A stretch of DNA of 64,000 nt from Anaeramoeba flamelloides (GCA_027625915.1 JANTQA010000023.1:11408001-11472000), one strand, 5' to 3'. Positions 12,031 through 25,419 are shown, counted from the first letter of the stretch. Notes: generated by a model from the letters alone, not told the origin. A program made the numbers and translations.

Positions 12031-15000
12031 TTATTTTTTTTTGTTACATTTTTCATAATACAAAAATTGGGAAAAAATTGTACAATCAAACCCACATGTA
12101 CCAATTGAACCTACAAGCCAAGGTATTTTTGGTTTGATAAAATCCCATTTTGTTGATCTTAAGAAAATACCAAGAGCATAAGTTACATTACCCTTTTAGT
12201 TATTATATATGATAAATAATCCGTATAATCAACAATGTATAAATAAATTAATATATTATAAATTATTAGAAGGATTTAGTTTCAAAATTAATTCTTTGAT
12301 CAAATTGAAATTAATTAAAAAAAAAATATAAAAAAATTCATTACACAAATAGCAGAAATAAACATTTGAACTGATAAGCCCTCAAAACTTTTTCTTTTAT
12401 AATTTTTAATGATTTGTGGTATTCTTGAGGATAAATACATCAATCCACTGATCCATCCAATAACCTTTCCAGCAATTTCCCTTGCACCCTAGAAATAAAT
12501 CAGTGGAATTTATAATCCAAATAGAAAATTAGAAATGGTAAAATGGAAAAAGGTAAGATTAGAATTTTAAGAATCATATAAATCGAGAGATTATATTAGT
12601 TTTTTGAAAAACAAAATGGTCATTGTAAATGTGGAAAATTTTACCTCATGTGGACCTTTTGATAATAAATTTCTGTTATCAATATTGAAATTTGTTGTTG
12701 GTGTAAATGCCTTTGTTAAAGTAAAAATTCCCAAATAAGTAATTGAACCAAATCCAATAATACCCATAATTGCTTTTATAGACATTCCTGATCCAGATCC
12801 TGATCCTGATCCCGAAAGAGAAAGAGATTCATCGGATTTGTTTTGATTTATGTTGTGGTCTGTGTTGATGCTTGAATTATCACCTTCAAGATCAGATATC
12901 GATTCACTATGAAGAAGTGGCTGTTTTTCTTTGAGCTTTTCTTGATCGGTTTTTTTGTTTTTGTTTCGATACCATACAAATTCCACAAATAATGTCAGAT
13001 CGATAATTACAAAATAAATTGCAGTTGCAGTCTAATGGAAATATAATATAATAATTTATAGAATGTTTGAAAATATTTCTTAATTTACCATGACATTTTT
13101 TTTTTTTTTGAAAATTTTGTTTAAATGAATATAAACACCTAAATTTAATTAGAATACAGATTATTTTAACCCTTGATTTCACTGCTTAAGTTCAATAACC
13201 CCCCAGAAAGCTTTTATCTGAAAATTGAAAATAAAATAAAAATATTTTATCAGAGTTTTTTTATTTTTTTAATTTCTAAAATCAAAATAATGAAAAGATC
13301 AGTCAAAATGGGAGAATATAGCTTGTTTTTTTCTTGAGAATGGCAATAAATAAGAAATTAATTTCTTTTTTTTAAAATAATAAATTTCTCATAAAAACTT
13401 TGAAAATTAAGACATTATCTTTTACACTTGTGAAGAGATGTGGATCTTTACTGAAAAAAAAAAAACAACCTCATTTTTTTCTCGCTTGATGGAATACATA
13501 CCACCAAAACAAAACAATTTTAAACACAAATGAAAATTAAACAATTATTTATATGAGTAGATGAATGAAATTTGCCTTTTTTTTTTTTTACTTTTTTCAA
13601 TAAAGATAAAATTACAAGTACTATCAAATATTCAAGTTAAATATTGTTTTCTTTGAAGATTATTTGGTAATTTTTGCAAACTCGCTTGGAAATAAATAAT
13701 CTCAAACGGTAAATCTCATTAATGAAAATGATTACCAAAACCCCGACGCCAGTCAAAAATTGGATTTCGTAAAGAATATTTTTACTTCATACAAAGTAAT
13801 TAAAGAGAATTTTCCAGCTCCTTTCTAAACTAAATATCATTTATACACTTTAGAATTCAAAATTGTTTAGATAGTTTTCGAAAAAAAAATATTATTTTAA
13901 AAAAAAACACATATCTTCTTATAATTTCTTGAAATTGAAGTATTTCAAAACATTTCTTTTTTCTTTCAGAATCTATTTTGGATAAATCTCTTATGATCAA
14001 AAAATATCTTTCCTAAACTTTTTTAAACAATGTTGAATTCATATTTCTAATTGTAGTCTTATTTTCAATTCCAAATTATTATGTTTTTATTTTGAAATAC
14101 CGGTTTTATACTCTGGGCGTGGGTATTTGTTTCTGTTGTTCATTCATATTTACTCTTGTGATCTGTTTCATTATTTTTTTTTGGAAAATTCATTCGAAAA
14201 ATTAATCTGGGAATAACTTTTTTTGATGTTAAGGATTGTGTTACCACCCTTGGGACTATGTTGGGTTATTTTACTTTTACTTCCCAAAAAGAATTTTCAG
14301 TATGAAAAAATTGGAAAAAAAAAAAATAATATTTTCAAAGTTCAAAACAACACAAACAAAAATAAAATTATTAAATAAATCTTTGAATGAAATTTTTAAA
14401 AAATAAATGACTTTATGTGATTTTCAAGTACAAGTTCAAATATTAAAACATTTCAAAGTGGTAAAAGTAACCGTAAAAAAATATTTAGAACAGCCATAGG
14501 AATCGTTTTGTGTTTATAGATTTGAAATGGAAAGTATGGAATATGTAAAATCAAATTTTGGATTGATCACAGAAATGTGAAAAAGGTTTAAAATTGTTGG
14601 GATTGTGAAATTTTCACTAATTTTTGTTAAATAAATTCTGTGTGTAAATTTAATTTGGATTATAGAACTCTTTCAAGAGCGTTTTTTATTCACAATTTCA
14701 CCCTTTTCTCGCTTGAAAATATAGGCCTTAAATTTTTTGCTTCCTTCTTTGAAATAAACAATTTGTTGAAAAAAAAAAAGAACTACACAAAATTCATTGT
14801 TTAATTCTTTTTATTTGAAAAGAACAATGCTTAGGATAATTTTTCATTTCAAATTTTAAAACAATTTTTTATCACTACTTACTGTTAGTTACTCAAAGTT
14901 TGATTTAATTTTAAAAATAAAACAAAAAAATACAGTCCTGTGCTTTTTAATGCACATGAAAAATCAAGAAATAAGGCACAAAAAATCTCATTAAGGCACA

Positions 15001-18000
15001 AAACGAAAGTGGTCAAAATAAGGCACAATTTTTCTGTGTAAATTTCCAAGATTACTCATAATGTAATATTCTATATATATATATATTGAAGAAAACACTC
15101 AAACAGACTCAGTAATTATTCGGTGAAATTATATCTTGAAATTGGGAAAGTGCCTTAAATCAAAAATTTGTCCTAAAAGTGAAAAAAAAATTGCGCCTTA
15201 TATGTTAATTTATCATGTTCCTTAAAATAGCATAGTACTGTATTTTTGCTTAGATTTTGGGAATGAATTTAATTCATTGTAGTTGTGTTTTTCAAAAATG
15301 AGAAAAATGGATCAGACTTTTAAAAACAATAATTACTTTCCAAAAATAGTATTTAAAGTAAGTTTTGTATTGTAGTAATCAGATTTTTACTTTGTTTTTC
15401 AATTTCAAGTTGCAGTAATTTTTTTTTGAATTTGCTATTGGATTTACTTGGAGATTCGATGGATCTCAAAATTAAAAAGAATATTAAGGAAGTAAGTACA
15501 TTTTACGGTTTTTAAAAATTTTTAATTGTGTGAACATTATTGAAAAATATTTTTTCAGTTCCACCATATATTGAAACTTTGAGAACCAAAACATAATTCG
15601 CTGATCTATTTCAGAAAAGAAAACGAACTCAAAGTAATTCAGAGTTGAATATTTAATTTTTTGATTTTTTGAACATTTTTTTTGATTCAATTTTTGAGTT
15701 TTATTTAATTTGGTTTTGGATCTAAACCCCAATTCAAAATTTTTAACACACCAAAATTCGTTTTGTGAAAAAAAAAACTTATTTAATCAATTCAAGAAGA
15801 TTTACCAAATTAAAACCATTCACTAATTGAAAAGTTAACACTTTTTTATAAATTACAATACTCACAAAACAATAAATAAATAATTATCAATACAAATAAA
15901 TCATAAGTGTGTTAAAAATTTTGGAGAGAGCATAACAAAAAAAATACATTGGTAAATTTGTTGAAATTCTATTAGGAATATTGATCGATCAAAGGTTAGA
16001 TACTACCAACTAATTTTATTTGAGTTCTTCTATTTGGAACAACTTGACTTTAACCTAATATCAATTGTTCAAAAAAATTTGGATCGAACAAAACAAATTA
16101 CGTAATTCAAACAATGAAATGAAAACAAAAACGAAAAGATGAAAAAATGATTTTCATATTTTACAAAAATCAAAATTATCTCCAATTTCAATGAAATTAT
16201 ATTATTGTGATTGCTTGGACCGTTTTAGCTGTGTGGAAAATTTTGAATTTTAGTTTAGAAATATGTTCATACGAACCAGTGAAATTAATCAAACAGGAAA
16301 CCAAAAAAAGACCTGGAAATGTGTGTATTTGAAATAAATATTTTCTTTTAGAAGACCAAATACGAACTATAACATTTTCCAAATAAATTTGTTGAAATCA
16401 AATATGAAAAAAAAAAAAAATCGATAAAAGCCTATTTTTGAAGATTGGTTTTCTTTATCTTCTTAATTTGTATGAATCCAAACAATTTATAACCTTTGGT
16501 TTCTCTCCCCATTACTATTTATTATTATTTTGTCTAATACATTTTTTTTCAAATTTGTTTTAAAAATTATATTTTTTCAAATATTTTTATCAAACAAAAC
16601 CAAAATAAAGAATACTATTTCAAAAATTAAAATAAAGGGGTGGAATCAAAAAAAAAAAAACAGTTATAAAAGATTCAACACAAAATACATTATCAAAATA
16701 ATGCATGCACAACTATTATAATCAGTGTTTCAAAATATAATCCGTGCTTTTTTTTTCTTCTTGTTAAAAGGAAACATTCAATCTACTAGCAAACAGTATA
16801 CCAAAGTTCAAATCAATTTTGAAAGTAAACATCTGGATATTTGCAGGAAAATTTAAATTAGGTACTGCAATAAGTTAATAATTTTTCATACACCCAATTT
16901 TTATGAAATTGTTTCTTTTTTTTTGATGAGAAAAATTTACTCAAAAAATTTACTCTATTTTTTGAGATAAAATTTTTCAATTTGATCCTTCATTTTTAGA
17001 AATTCTTTTTAAATAATAGAACTTTAAGAAACTAATACCTTATTTAATTAGGCTTTATTGTTGGTTTCTTTGATCGGTTGATGTATAGGCCTTCTATAAC
17101 AAAAAAAACACTTTTTATTTTGAAACATGTATTAAATTTTTAGCACGCTTTATTATGACAACAGTAATGAAAAATTTCGAAAAAATTTAAATCAGATTTG
17201 TAAATATTTTTAGTTCTCAATTTAATGGAAAATAAATAATTATAAAATCAAACGAATAAATCCAATTTATCTTTATTTCTGAAAAGGAGTTATATAAATA
17301 TCCTATTATCTGAACTCAATCAAGAATTAGATAAATCAAATGAAAATAGGGTTTTAAAATTCATTTTGGAAATTCTTTAGAAATAAAAAGTAATTTGTTA
17401 CTCAAAAATTTTACAAACAAAAGTCTTTCCATGAAGAATTAAAAACAAAATCAAATTAAGAAGAAGTAATTCGGTCAAATTTTAAACAGACAAGATCAAG
17501 AAATAAATGATTTGTATTTATTTTTTTTTGATCAATCTTTTCATTTTTTTTAAATTCCATTTTTTAGTTGATATGAAAAGATATTATACTAGGATATTAT
17601 ATTCCACTTCCATATTTCTGAAAATATCAATACATTTGGTTAAAGAAATGATTTGAATAATTCAGTTTCACATAAATGAAGGCACTCAAAATTTGAAAAA
17701 TGTACTTACTCCCTTAAATTCATTGAAAAATTATAAAATACAAAAACACGGGTTATTGAACAGACTGTAGAGTTCTTTTTGGAAAAAGTTCTTCAAAAAA
17801 AGGTTTCAATATAACCTCAAAAATCTTGGATCAATCCCAATAAAAGACCTACTTTGAGAGCAATATTAAAAATTTTTTGTTCATGGATTTTTAAAACGAC
17901 TTGAAAAGGAACTCTCAAAAACAGCATATTAATTTGGTCTTTGTTCCAATCTTTAGTTTGAGAACCAAGGTAGAAATGATGAACAAATTTTGAAAGAAAC

Positions 18001-18739
18001 CAAAAGCTGTTTTTGTTTTTGAGTATTGCCTTGGGTAATATTTTAAAGATAAATAAACCAACAAATGTTAAAAATTCCAATAGCAAGCAAAAATAACGAA
18101 CCTGTGGTGGAAGTTGATGTGCAAGTATACAGCCAGTTAAATTTGTAATATCACCAAGGAGCCATTCTAAAGTAATTAAACATAAATAGGAAATATTCAA
18201 AAAGTGATCACAATCTTGCAAATTTTCTTATTCGAGAGAAGAAAACAAAAAAAGTTTTGAGAAAGGCTTACCAGTGAGAAAAATAAAAGACAAGGAATCA
18301 GCACGTTTGGTTTTATAATTTAAGATAATTTGTGCTATATTTGTTGTGTTTTCAAAAAAAGAAAAGGGGAAAAATGATAAGTTTTTTTTTTCATTAAGAA
18401 GAAAATGTAAATATTTTTGATCGCTTAACTTGGTGGTAAAGAAAAACAAATCTAATTGAAAAAATTTAATGTTTACGCAGTTGTGCAACTAGCCAACAAA
18501 GGATGGAAGAAAGGCCAATGAAAAATGAAAAATAATCTTTAACAGACCAAATACAATCAGCTATTTTGAAAAACATTTTGTTATTAATTTTTTGTTGTTG
18601 GAAAAATTAGTGGCTTGCCTTTTTTCAGGGTAGTGTATTCGTTAAAGAAAGAAAAATTTTTACAAAAAACCTTGTTAATCCAGTGGGAGTATTCGTGTCC
18701 ATTTTTTATCACAGGTGAACACGAGAATAAGATTTGCAT
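12031..18739 (-). CDS. SLC66A1: PQ-loop transporter, SLC66A1/Ypq1-type, 326 aa, seven exons
   Basis: Family role: export of cationic amino acids from lysosomes or vacuoles. Exons on the minus strand: 18739-18664, 18560-18477, 18334-18272, 18166-18102, 13031-12645, 12488-12345, 12192-12031. All junctions keep frame with GT-AG borders. The chosen start is the only ATG ahead of the conserved Trp-Ile segment. First PQ loop: IGLSSILCWLVAQLPQI, Pro54-Gln55, with the Pro codon split by intron 2. Then FLTEWLLGDITNLTGCILA, HQLPPQ, and across intron 4 TATAIYFVIIDLTLF. A cytosolic insert (about residues 117-185) carries QPLL, a possible dileucine sorting signal, acidic/Ser runs and a Gly-Ser repeat. Second PQ loop: GWISGLMYLSSRIPQI (Pro249-Gln250), then KSFEGLS. 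The last exon has GNVTYALGIF and IPWLVGSIGT. Intron 4 is 5070 nt against 103-156 nt for the others. Its donor is GTTCGT. That the two halves are one gene is an inference from the perfect joint and the absence of the complementary halves nearby. Confidence 0.82.
14225..14545. repeat. Dispersed repeat R1, partial copy inside intron 4 of the PQ-loop gene
   Basis: Matches about 2225-2530: ATTTTACTTTTACTTC, an AATTTTCAGT-like block, AAAAAATTGG, then TTTTGTGTTTATAGATTTG. Diverged and non-coding; edges approximate. Confidence 0.45.
14931..15242. mobile_element. Divergent TACAGT element (family A-prime), 312 nt
   Basis: The left end TACAGTCCTGTGCTTTTTAA and the inverse of the right end, TACAGTACTATGCTATTTTA, pair for about 55 nt. 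The interior carries AAGGCACAA-like words as in family A of 22-36 kb. It is longer and clearly separate from the young copies. It sits in intron 4 of the PQ-loop gene. Confidence 0.65.
15723..16257 (+). mobile_element. Inverted-repeat element family B, copy 1 (535 nt)
   Basis: The ends TAAACCCCAATTCAAAATT and its inverse ATTTTGAATTTTAGTTTA are TA-bounded. The interior shares GGAATATTGATCGATCAA, AACAACTTGA and GGATCGAACAAAACAAATTA with the copies at 21.1, 24.1 and 54.9 kb. Non-coding; lies in intron 4 of the PQ-loop gene. Confidence 0.7.
16722..17130. mobile_element. Inverted-repeat element family E, copy 2
   Basis: The ends GTGTTTCAAAATAT and ATTTTGAAACATGT are inverse; the interior matches 3638-4038 (TTTTGAAAGTAAACATCT, AAAATTTAAATTA, AACTTTAAGAAAC). 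Lies in intron 4 of the PQ-loop gene. Confidence 0.55.
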
Positions 18740-18963
18740 GATTTGAATTAAAAAAACGAAAAAGGCAAAAAATGTTTTTCTCAAAATGTGAATTATTTTT
18801 TAGAAAATTTAATGAATTAAACCAAAACGAATAAAAAAGAAAAAAGACGAAAAAATAGAAAATGAAAATGAAAATGAAAATCATCTTTTATTTAGCTATT
18901 TTTTTCTTTCTTTATTCTTTTTAGCTTAATAAATTTCTTTTTTAGAAAATGAATTTGATTTTT

Positions 18964-19080
18964 TTAAGGTTTTTGATCACTAAAATTGATTAACATATGT
19001 TAGATGTACGATCATGTAATTTTGGTTCTTGTCTGATCGTTCTTCAACTGGGTAGAGATTTTAATTTTTTTTAAAAAACG
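18964..19080. mobile_element. Remnant left arm of family C
   Basis: Begins TTAAGGTTTTTGATC and keeps ATTTTGGTTCTTGTCTGATC, as in the left arm of the whole element at 52492. No right arm found nearby. Confidence 0.35.
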
Positions 19081-21132
19081 AAATTTTGCTCAATTACTTT
19101 TCGTAAAACGATCCAGAAATTTTTAAAAATTATTTCTGAATTTTCCATGTTTTTTTGATAAAATTGTAAATTTATAAAACCCAAAAAGAGTAATTTTGGA
19201 GAGAAATTGTATTTTGAAATCATATTTTATGTATTTTTTTGATAATTTGTCTCAGCACAGAACCTTTTTAAAATCTAATCTTTTTTTAAAAAATACAAGA
19301 AAAATAAACTAAATATTGAATAACCATTTTGGAAAAAAGTTCAACACGGTTTTTAATGGGGAACATTAATAGAGCCTGAAAATGAAAAGTAAAATCAATA
19401 AAAAGAAGAAACCAATTAACTTTAAATAATAATACATTATATTATTTTATTTCCAATCAACCCAACAAATACAATTAAAATCTGCTTGATTTATCGAAAT
19501 AATTGATGTGGTTTTGGAGATCACAAAAATAGTCAATTCTTTGAACAAATTTTTTAAAAATTAATCAATCAAAGAAAAAATCCCTTCAAAAGATAGTATT
19601 AACTAACTGTTATTATGCTTAATACTTCATTTTGTCTTTATTTATTTATTTATTCTTTTTTTTAATTTATATAACTTTACATTTTCAAAAATATTCCCAA
19701 TTAAAAACAGTGTTTAACTTTTTTTCCATAACGGTAATTTCAGTTTTGAAAAACTTGTTCTTTTCTTTTATTTACCGCAATTAATTTAAAAATTCTTGGA
19801 ATTTAAACGATTAAGTAATATATTTTCAGTTCTAATATTTAAAAAACCCCACTTTTATTATTGAAAGAAGTTATTTAATTATCTTTTTTTTTTTTTTTTT
19901 TTTTATTTATTTATTTTCATCTCAATTATTAATTTGAAAGAGTTTTATTGTTTTCAATTAACAAAAAAATCCGAGAAATAATAAAAAAAAAATAGTACAA
20001 ATCTTATTTTTTATGTTACTTGTAAAGCACCAAAATAATTAAGATTGGGTTATTAATTTTGTTTGAAAAATTAACAAATTAAAAAGTAATTCTATTTGAG
20101 TCATTTTTGACTTTTACATATTATAAAATGATATTTTGGAAATATTGTTAATTTTATGATTTGGTTGTTTTCTTTTTTCTAGTATTTTTTTGATAAAAAA
20201 AAAACAATAAAAGTGATTAAAAATCTGAGTTTGGAGAAATAAATGATATTTTTTGAAAAGTTTAAGAGAATTATTGTAATGTTTCCTCTAAATAAAACAG
20301 ATTTTTGGTATAGGATATTGAGAAATTTTCTGTTTTTTTTTTTTTGAAAATGTACATTTTTGTACAATATTTCCTTCACAGATAATAAGATTTATTGTCG
20401 AATTGTTGAAAAGATATTTTGAAATAATTTGAAACATAGTGACTTTTAGAATTTTTCAAAAATAGAAAAAAATGGGATTTTTTTTTAAAATTGATTTTCC
20501 ATTTTTAAAAATAAAGTTTTAAAATAATTTTTGTATTAATTTTATTAAAAGGTTTGCCTTATTTTCCAATTTTGTGATAAAGTAAAAAAAAAAGCATTGA
20601 TATATTAATTTTACTCAACTTTTTTTCTTTCATGTAATTATATAATTTTCATAAGTTTCAAACATTTTTCATAAATTATATTAGAATATATATCGTTCTA
20701 GTTATTTCTTATTTTATCTTTTAAAATAGTTGTGTACATATTTAAAAAATCGAATCAATCTATATATTTTCTTAAAAATAGAAAAACTCAAATTCTGCAG
20801 TAAACAGTGAAAAAAAAAAACAATGTTCCATTCAATCTTCTTATTAAAGAATAAATGAAAATTATCATGGAAATTATCATGGAAATTACCAACGTTTTTT
20901 TCTTCCATCATTTTCGCACTTTTAATAACATTAAAATAGAAACAATTTTTTACTTATTGGTCATTGATCTTAAAATAAAATAAAAAATTACAAATTAATT
21001 AGTTCGAAAAAAAAAAAATGAAAAAGAAAAAGATAATAGTTAAAAAAAGATTTCAATTTTAGAAATTTTTATAATAATATTTTTTCTAATAATAATTCAA
21101 ACCCTTAAAATACACAATTTATACATTACAAC
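19081..21132. other. AT-rich intergenic stretch
   Basis: No gene seen. There is a short triplicate of ATCATGGAAATT-like units near 20855-20890 and a T18 run near 19886. Open frames are low complexity on both strands. Confidence 0.4.
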
Positions 21133-21674
21133 TAAACTAAAATTCCAAAATTTTCAACATATTTAAAATAGTTAAAACAATCATAATAATAAAATTTCAT
21201 TCAAATTGGTAATAATTTTGATTTTTAAATAATTTGAAAATCATTTATTCATCTTTTAGTTTTTTATTTTCATTTCATTTTTAGAATTAAGTAACTTTTT
21301 TCGTTCGATCAAAATTATTTTGATCGAATGATATTATTTTATAGCCAAGTTGTTCCAAATAGAACAACTCAAATAAAATTAGTTTATAGTCTCTAATCAT
21401 TGGATCGATCAATATTCCTAATAGAATTTAAACAAATTTAGTAATGAATTTTTTTTTTTTGCTCTTTACAAAATTTTTAAAACACCCCTTGATTTATTAG
21501 TATTGATATTTATTTATTTATAGTTTCGTGGGTATTCTAATTTATAAACAAGTGTTAACATTTCAATTAGCGAATGGTTCTAATTTGGTATTTCTTCGTG
21601 AATTGATTAAATAAGAGATTTTTTTTTTTCAAAAATTGAATTTTGGTTTATTAAAATTTTAGAATTGGGGTTTA
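21133..21674 (-). mobile_element. Inverted-repeat element family B, copy 2 (inverted, 542 nt)
   Basis: The ends TAAACTAAAATTCCAAAAT and ATTGGGGTTTA are TA-bounded. The interior matches copy 1 in the opposite direction (GATCGATCAATATTCCTA, AAGTTGTTCC). It abuts the end of the duplicated gene piece at 21.69 kb. Confidence 0.65.
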
Positions 21675-21689
21675 GTTCACCAAAATTGG

Positions 21690-22225
21690 AAAATAAACTA
21701 TCTTTCATAATAATTGGCCCCTTAAAAATCAAATTTCAAATAAAAATATTTTTAATAATTGAAGTTATCTATTATAATATAAAAATTTAGATTTTAATAT
21801 TCAATACTATACTCACGAGATATTTATTTTTTGTCTAAAAATAAAAGAAAGAAAAATAAAAAAAACTGTTGGAAAAAATTGGGACATTTATTTTGAAAGA
21901 AGCATTAGATGAAAAATAGACAATTTAAATAAGTAAAAAACCCCATTTATTGATTCTCCTTCCATTTGAATAACTAAATCTAATCTCTTTTTCATATTTG
22001 AAACCAAATTTTGCATTAATTCATCGGTTACTTCTTTCAAATTTTTCATTTTCATTTTCCATTTTAACAAAACACTATCAATAAAAATAAAAAAGAGAAA
22101 AAATGATTTATTTGCAAACTTTTCATTGTCAGAGGAAAAACTTCAAAACGATACAAAAGCAATTCATTATTCAAATGTAAGGTGGGCCGTTTATTATTAA
22201 ATTTAGATTAGTTTATAATATTTTC
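21690..22225 (-). pseudogene. Inverted partial duplicate of the gene at the left edge
   Basis: Reads minus. An exon at about 22074-21944 matches 173-303 with the same acceptor context and open frame (NLKEVTDELMQNLVSNMKKR, then MEGESIN). Both flanks match too: upstream the GCTTTTGTATCGTTTTGAAG block, downstream ATTTTTAGACAAAAAATAAA. Homology stops near 21690, beside the family B element, so the counterpart of the final exon (797-939) is missing. Five residue changes are visible in about 45, which looks like weak constraint. It is either a truncated duplicate or part of a second gene with other exons I could not find. Confidence 0.55.
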
Positions 22226-22497
22226 TGATTGTTATTATTTCCTCAATGGGGTACCACACTTAAAGCTGAGTAAAAAAAAATATTGTGTATATTATTAATG
22301 ATAGTTATTTTAATTCTTGGTTAACTTATCTACTACTTAATTTCTATTTAATCGGTGTTAAAAAATATTTTAAAAAAAAAACATTCAAAATATGAGTCCA
22401 CATTTTAATCACTTATAGATTACTGGATATATGAATATAAAAAATTCATCTGAAATAATCCAATTTTGAAAGATTTAAGGAAAAGAAGAACTTATAA

Positions 22498-22698
22498 TAC
22501 AGTCAGTTTCACTTTTAAGGCACAAACTTTCAACGGAATTTAAGGCACAATAAAAATCTCAAATTAAGGCACAAAATTTGGAATTTTTTTTTTACAATTT
22601 ATTTTTACTAGAATTTGAATTTTGTGCCTTAATTTGAGATTTTTATTGTGCCTTAAATTTCGTTGAAAGTTTGTGCCTTAAAAGTGAAACTGACTGTA
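22498..22698. mobile_element. Family A palindromic element, copy 1
   Basis: Bounded by TACAGTCAGTTTCACTT and its inverse AAGTGAAACTGACTGTA; 201 nt, arms nearly the full half-length, TA at both ends. Leftmost young copy of the cluster. Confidence 0.85.
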
Positions 22699-23858
22699 AT
22701 AACTTTTGTATCTAATTGGTTGTTCTTAAGAGTTTCTTAACATACAAAAGATCACAAAAAAAAGAAGTAGAAATGAAATTAGAAATATCTAATAGCCTGA
22801 ATCTAGATTAAAAAAAAAAAAAAATAGAAGAAAAATATCCAATTTTTAACTTAAAATCAGGTTTTATACAACTCTAATCAACAATTACACAAAGCTACTT
22901 GCTTATAGTATTACACAAAGAGAAACATAATTTAGATATTTCATAATCATTTTTTTATTATATTTTAAATATGACTATAAATAAAAAAAAAATAGAGTTT
23001 TGTTGATTTTTTTGTTTATTTTCAAAGATTCAAATAAATTTTTTAATATTATTTTAGTTACTTCTTTCAAAAATTCTCAAAACTTTGATAAAAATTTTCA
23101 TCAAGTGTCGATATTGGTAAATAAAAAAAGAAGAAAAGTTTTTTTTATTTTGAATAGATACAAGAACTAAAACAACGAATAAATTTTTGATCAAAAAATC
23201 AATTTTCATTTATTTGGACTAATTACTTCAATCATTCAATTAAAATGTTATATTACTTTTTTATAGATTTTATTTTTTGAAAATATTATAATATATTGTT
23301 AATTTCGAGATAGATAAATAATTTTTTTCCCCTTACAAGTATCTGAAGAAAGGTAAATATTGTATACTCTTCTTGGGGGAAGGGTGGGGGTACAAGATAA
23401 AAAATCATTTAATTAATAATACCAATAAGGAATACCAAAAAAATGTAATTTTATTTTTTTAAAGATTTTTTGTTTATTTTTAAAAACAATTATTGATTCA
23501 AAAACTTTGAAATTTTTCAGGCATAACATGATAATTCAGAAATTGATTTTATTTACCCCTTGTTGTCATTTCCCTCCAGTTACTCTTAAAGTGTATTTAT
23601 ATTCTTAACTTTAATTTATTAGTACTTGAAGATAAAGTGGTTGGTAGTCGGAAAGAGCTTTTGGGTTTTCAAAGTAATTCAAGTCAAATTTCCAATTTTA
23701 TGGAGTAAGAAAATTTTCAACCATTTATGAAATTAACAGAAAAACAAAAAAAAAATAATAATTTCAACAAGAACTATCTACTTTTTATCCTTTAAAGCCA
23801 ATATCTCAGACTGTAGATATAGAAACAATTTATATTTGGAATAAAATAAGAATACTTC

Positions 23859-24000
23859 TTAAGGTTTAAAATCCCTGTAATTTGAAAAAAGATTATCTTG
23901 TTTAAGATGCTTAATTTGTTAATTTGGTTCTTATCTGATCGATCTCCGGCTTGATATAGGTTTTAATAGTAGTTCAAAATGGCAATTTCTGACAATTTAT
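23859..24000. mobile_element. Remnant left arm of family C
   Basis: Begins TTAAGGTTTAAAATCCCTG and keeps AAAAAAGATTATCTTG and TTTGGTTCTTATCTGATCGA, as at 52492. The matching right arm is at 37.48-37.61 kb, not here. The next element (family B copy 3) starts 108 nt later. Confidence 0.5.
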
Positions 24001-24107
24001 TTTTTTTTTTCCAAAATCCGTATTGAAGAGTTTTACAACTAAAATCTCAGTAGTTAAGTTATAAAAAAATGTTATTTTGTGGGTTGTTAAATTCCAATTT
24101 TTAATTA

Positions 24108-24635
24108 TAAACCCCATTCCAAAAATTTGGACACACCTAAAATCAAAAATATGCAAAAAAAAACCCAATTTATTGTATTTTTCCAAACCTAATATAAAAC
24201 AACATTTAAATTGCTCAGTATTAATGTTTTACTAAGTAATCATTTTAATCCAAATAAAAGAAAAAAATATAAAACTCAAAAATAAAAATAGGTGTGTCCA
24301 AAATTATGAAACGAGCGGAACAAAAAATGTATTCGTAAATTTGTTGAAATTTTAGCAACAATTGTTGATCGATCAAATGATAAGATATCATCAACTAGAA
24401 TGTATGTTATTTTCCAATTTAACAAACTCAACACTAACCTTCTATCAACCATCGAAAAAAATTCTCAGATCTAATGAAACAGATTACGTAACTGGCAAAA
24501 AAGGAAATGAAAACAAAAAAGACAAAAAATGAAATAGTTTGTAAAATCAAAATTCTTTCCAAATTGAATTTAAAGTGCAGTAATGATGTTCTTTCAACTG
24601 TTTAAACTGTGTCCAAAATTTTGGAATCTAGTTTA
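24108..24635 (+). mobile_element. Inverted-repeat element family B, copy 3 (528 nt)
   Basis: The left end TAAACCCCATTCCAAAAATT and right end AATTTTGGAATCTAGTTTA are inverse and TA-bounded. The interior is closely similar to 54903-55436 (CACACCTAAAATCAAAAAT; CCAAACCTAATATAAAA). Non-coding. Confidence 0.7.
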
Positions 24636-25419
24636 TTTGACTTTATTTCGAGCTTTTAAAGAATAAATTATTTTTATTTAGTTAATTGAAAAAAATTTAA
24701 ATCAAAATTTTCTTCTCCAACAAAAAAATCAAAAGTTATTCTTAAACACCTACCAACCTAGTAAACTTACATTCTTCAATTTGAATTTTGGAAAAAAAAA
24801 ATAAATTGTCACACTGGTCGGAAAATTTTAAAAAAAATTCTTTTGAAATGAACAAAAGAAACATATAGTAGCTAATTTTTTTTTGATGTTTTCCCAATTT
24901 AAAATTTGATCGGGTTTTTTGTTCTTTTTTTATTATTATTATTTAAAATTTCAATAAAAAAGAATTTTTTTTCTTTCATTTTTTTTTTTGCATAATTTTT
25001 TAAACATTTTAAATATGATGATTTTGAAAATAAAAACAATGTTTATATAGTTAATTTGATATATTTTATTCACCAATTTTTATCTATTTCTATTTTAATA
25101 AATTTTCAAATTCTAAATCAAAAAGAAATAATATAATTCCTAGGTATTTACTCTGTAAAAATTAAAAATTTCCTTTTCAAATTTTATTTATTTTCCTCTG
25201 TTTATCCTCAGTAATTGAATTATTTATGTAAAAATATTTACATTTTTTAAATTCAAGTAATAAAAAATTCATTCATGCCCCTTCTAATTTTTATTAGAAT
25301 TGACATTCTAAATTGAGAAATCAAATAGTTATTATATACTTATTCAATAAAAAATGACTTTTATGAAGAATCTCATTCAAACCGGAAAATAATACAGTTG
25401 AGATTTCTCATATTTTTGG

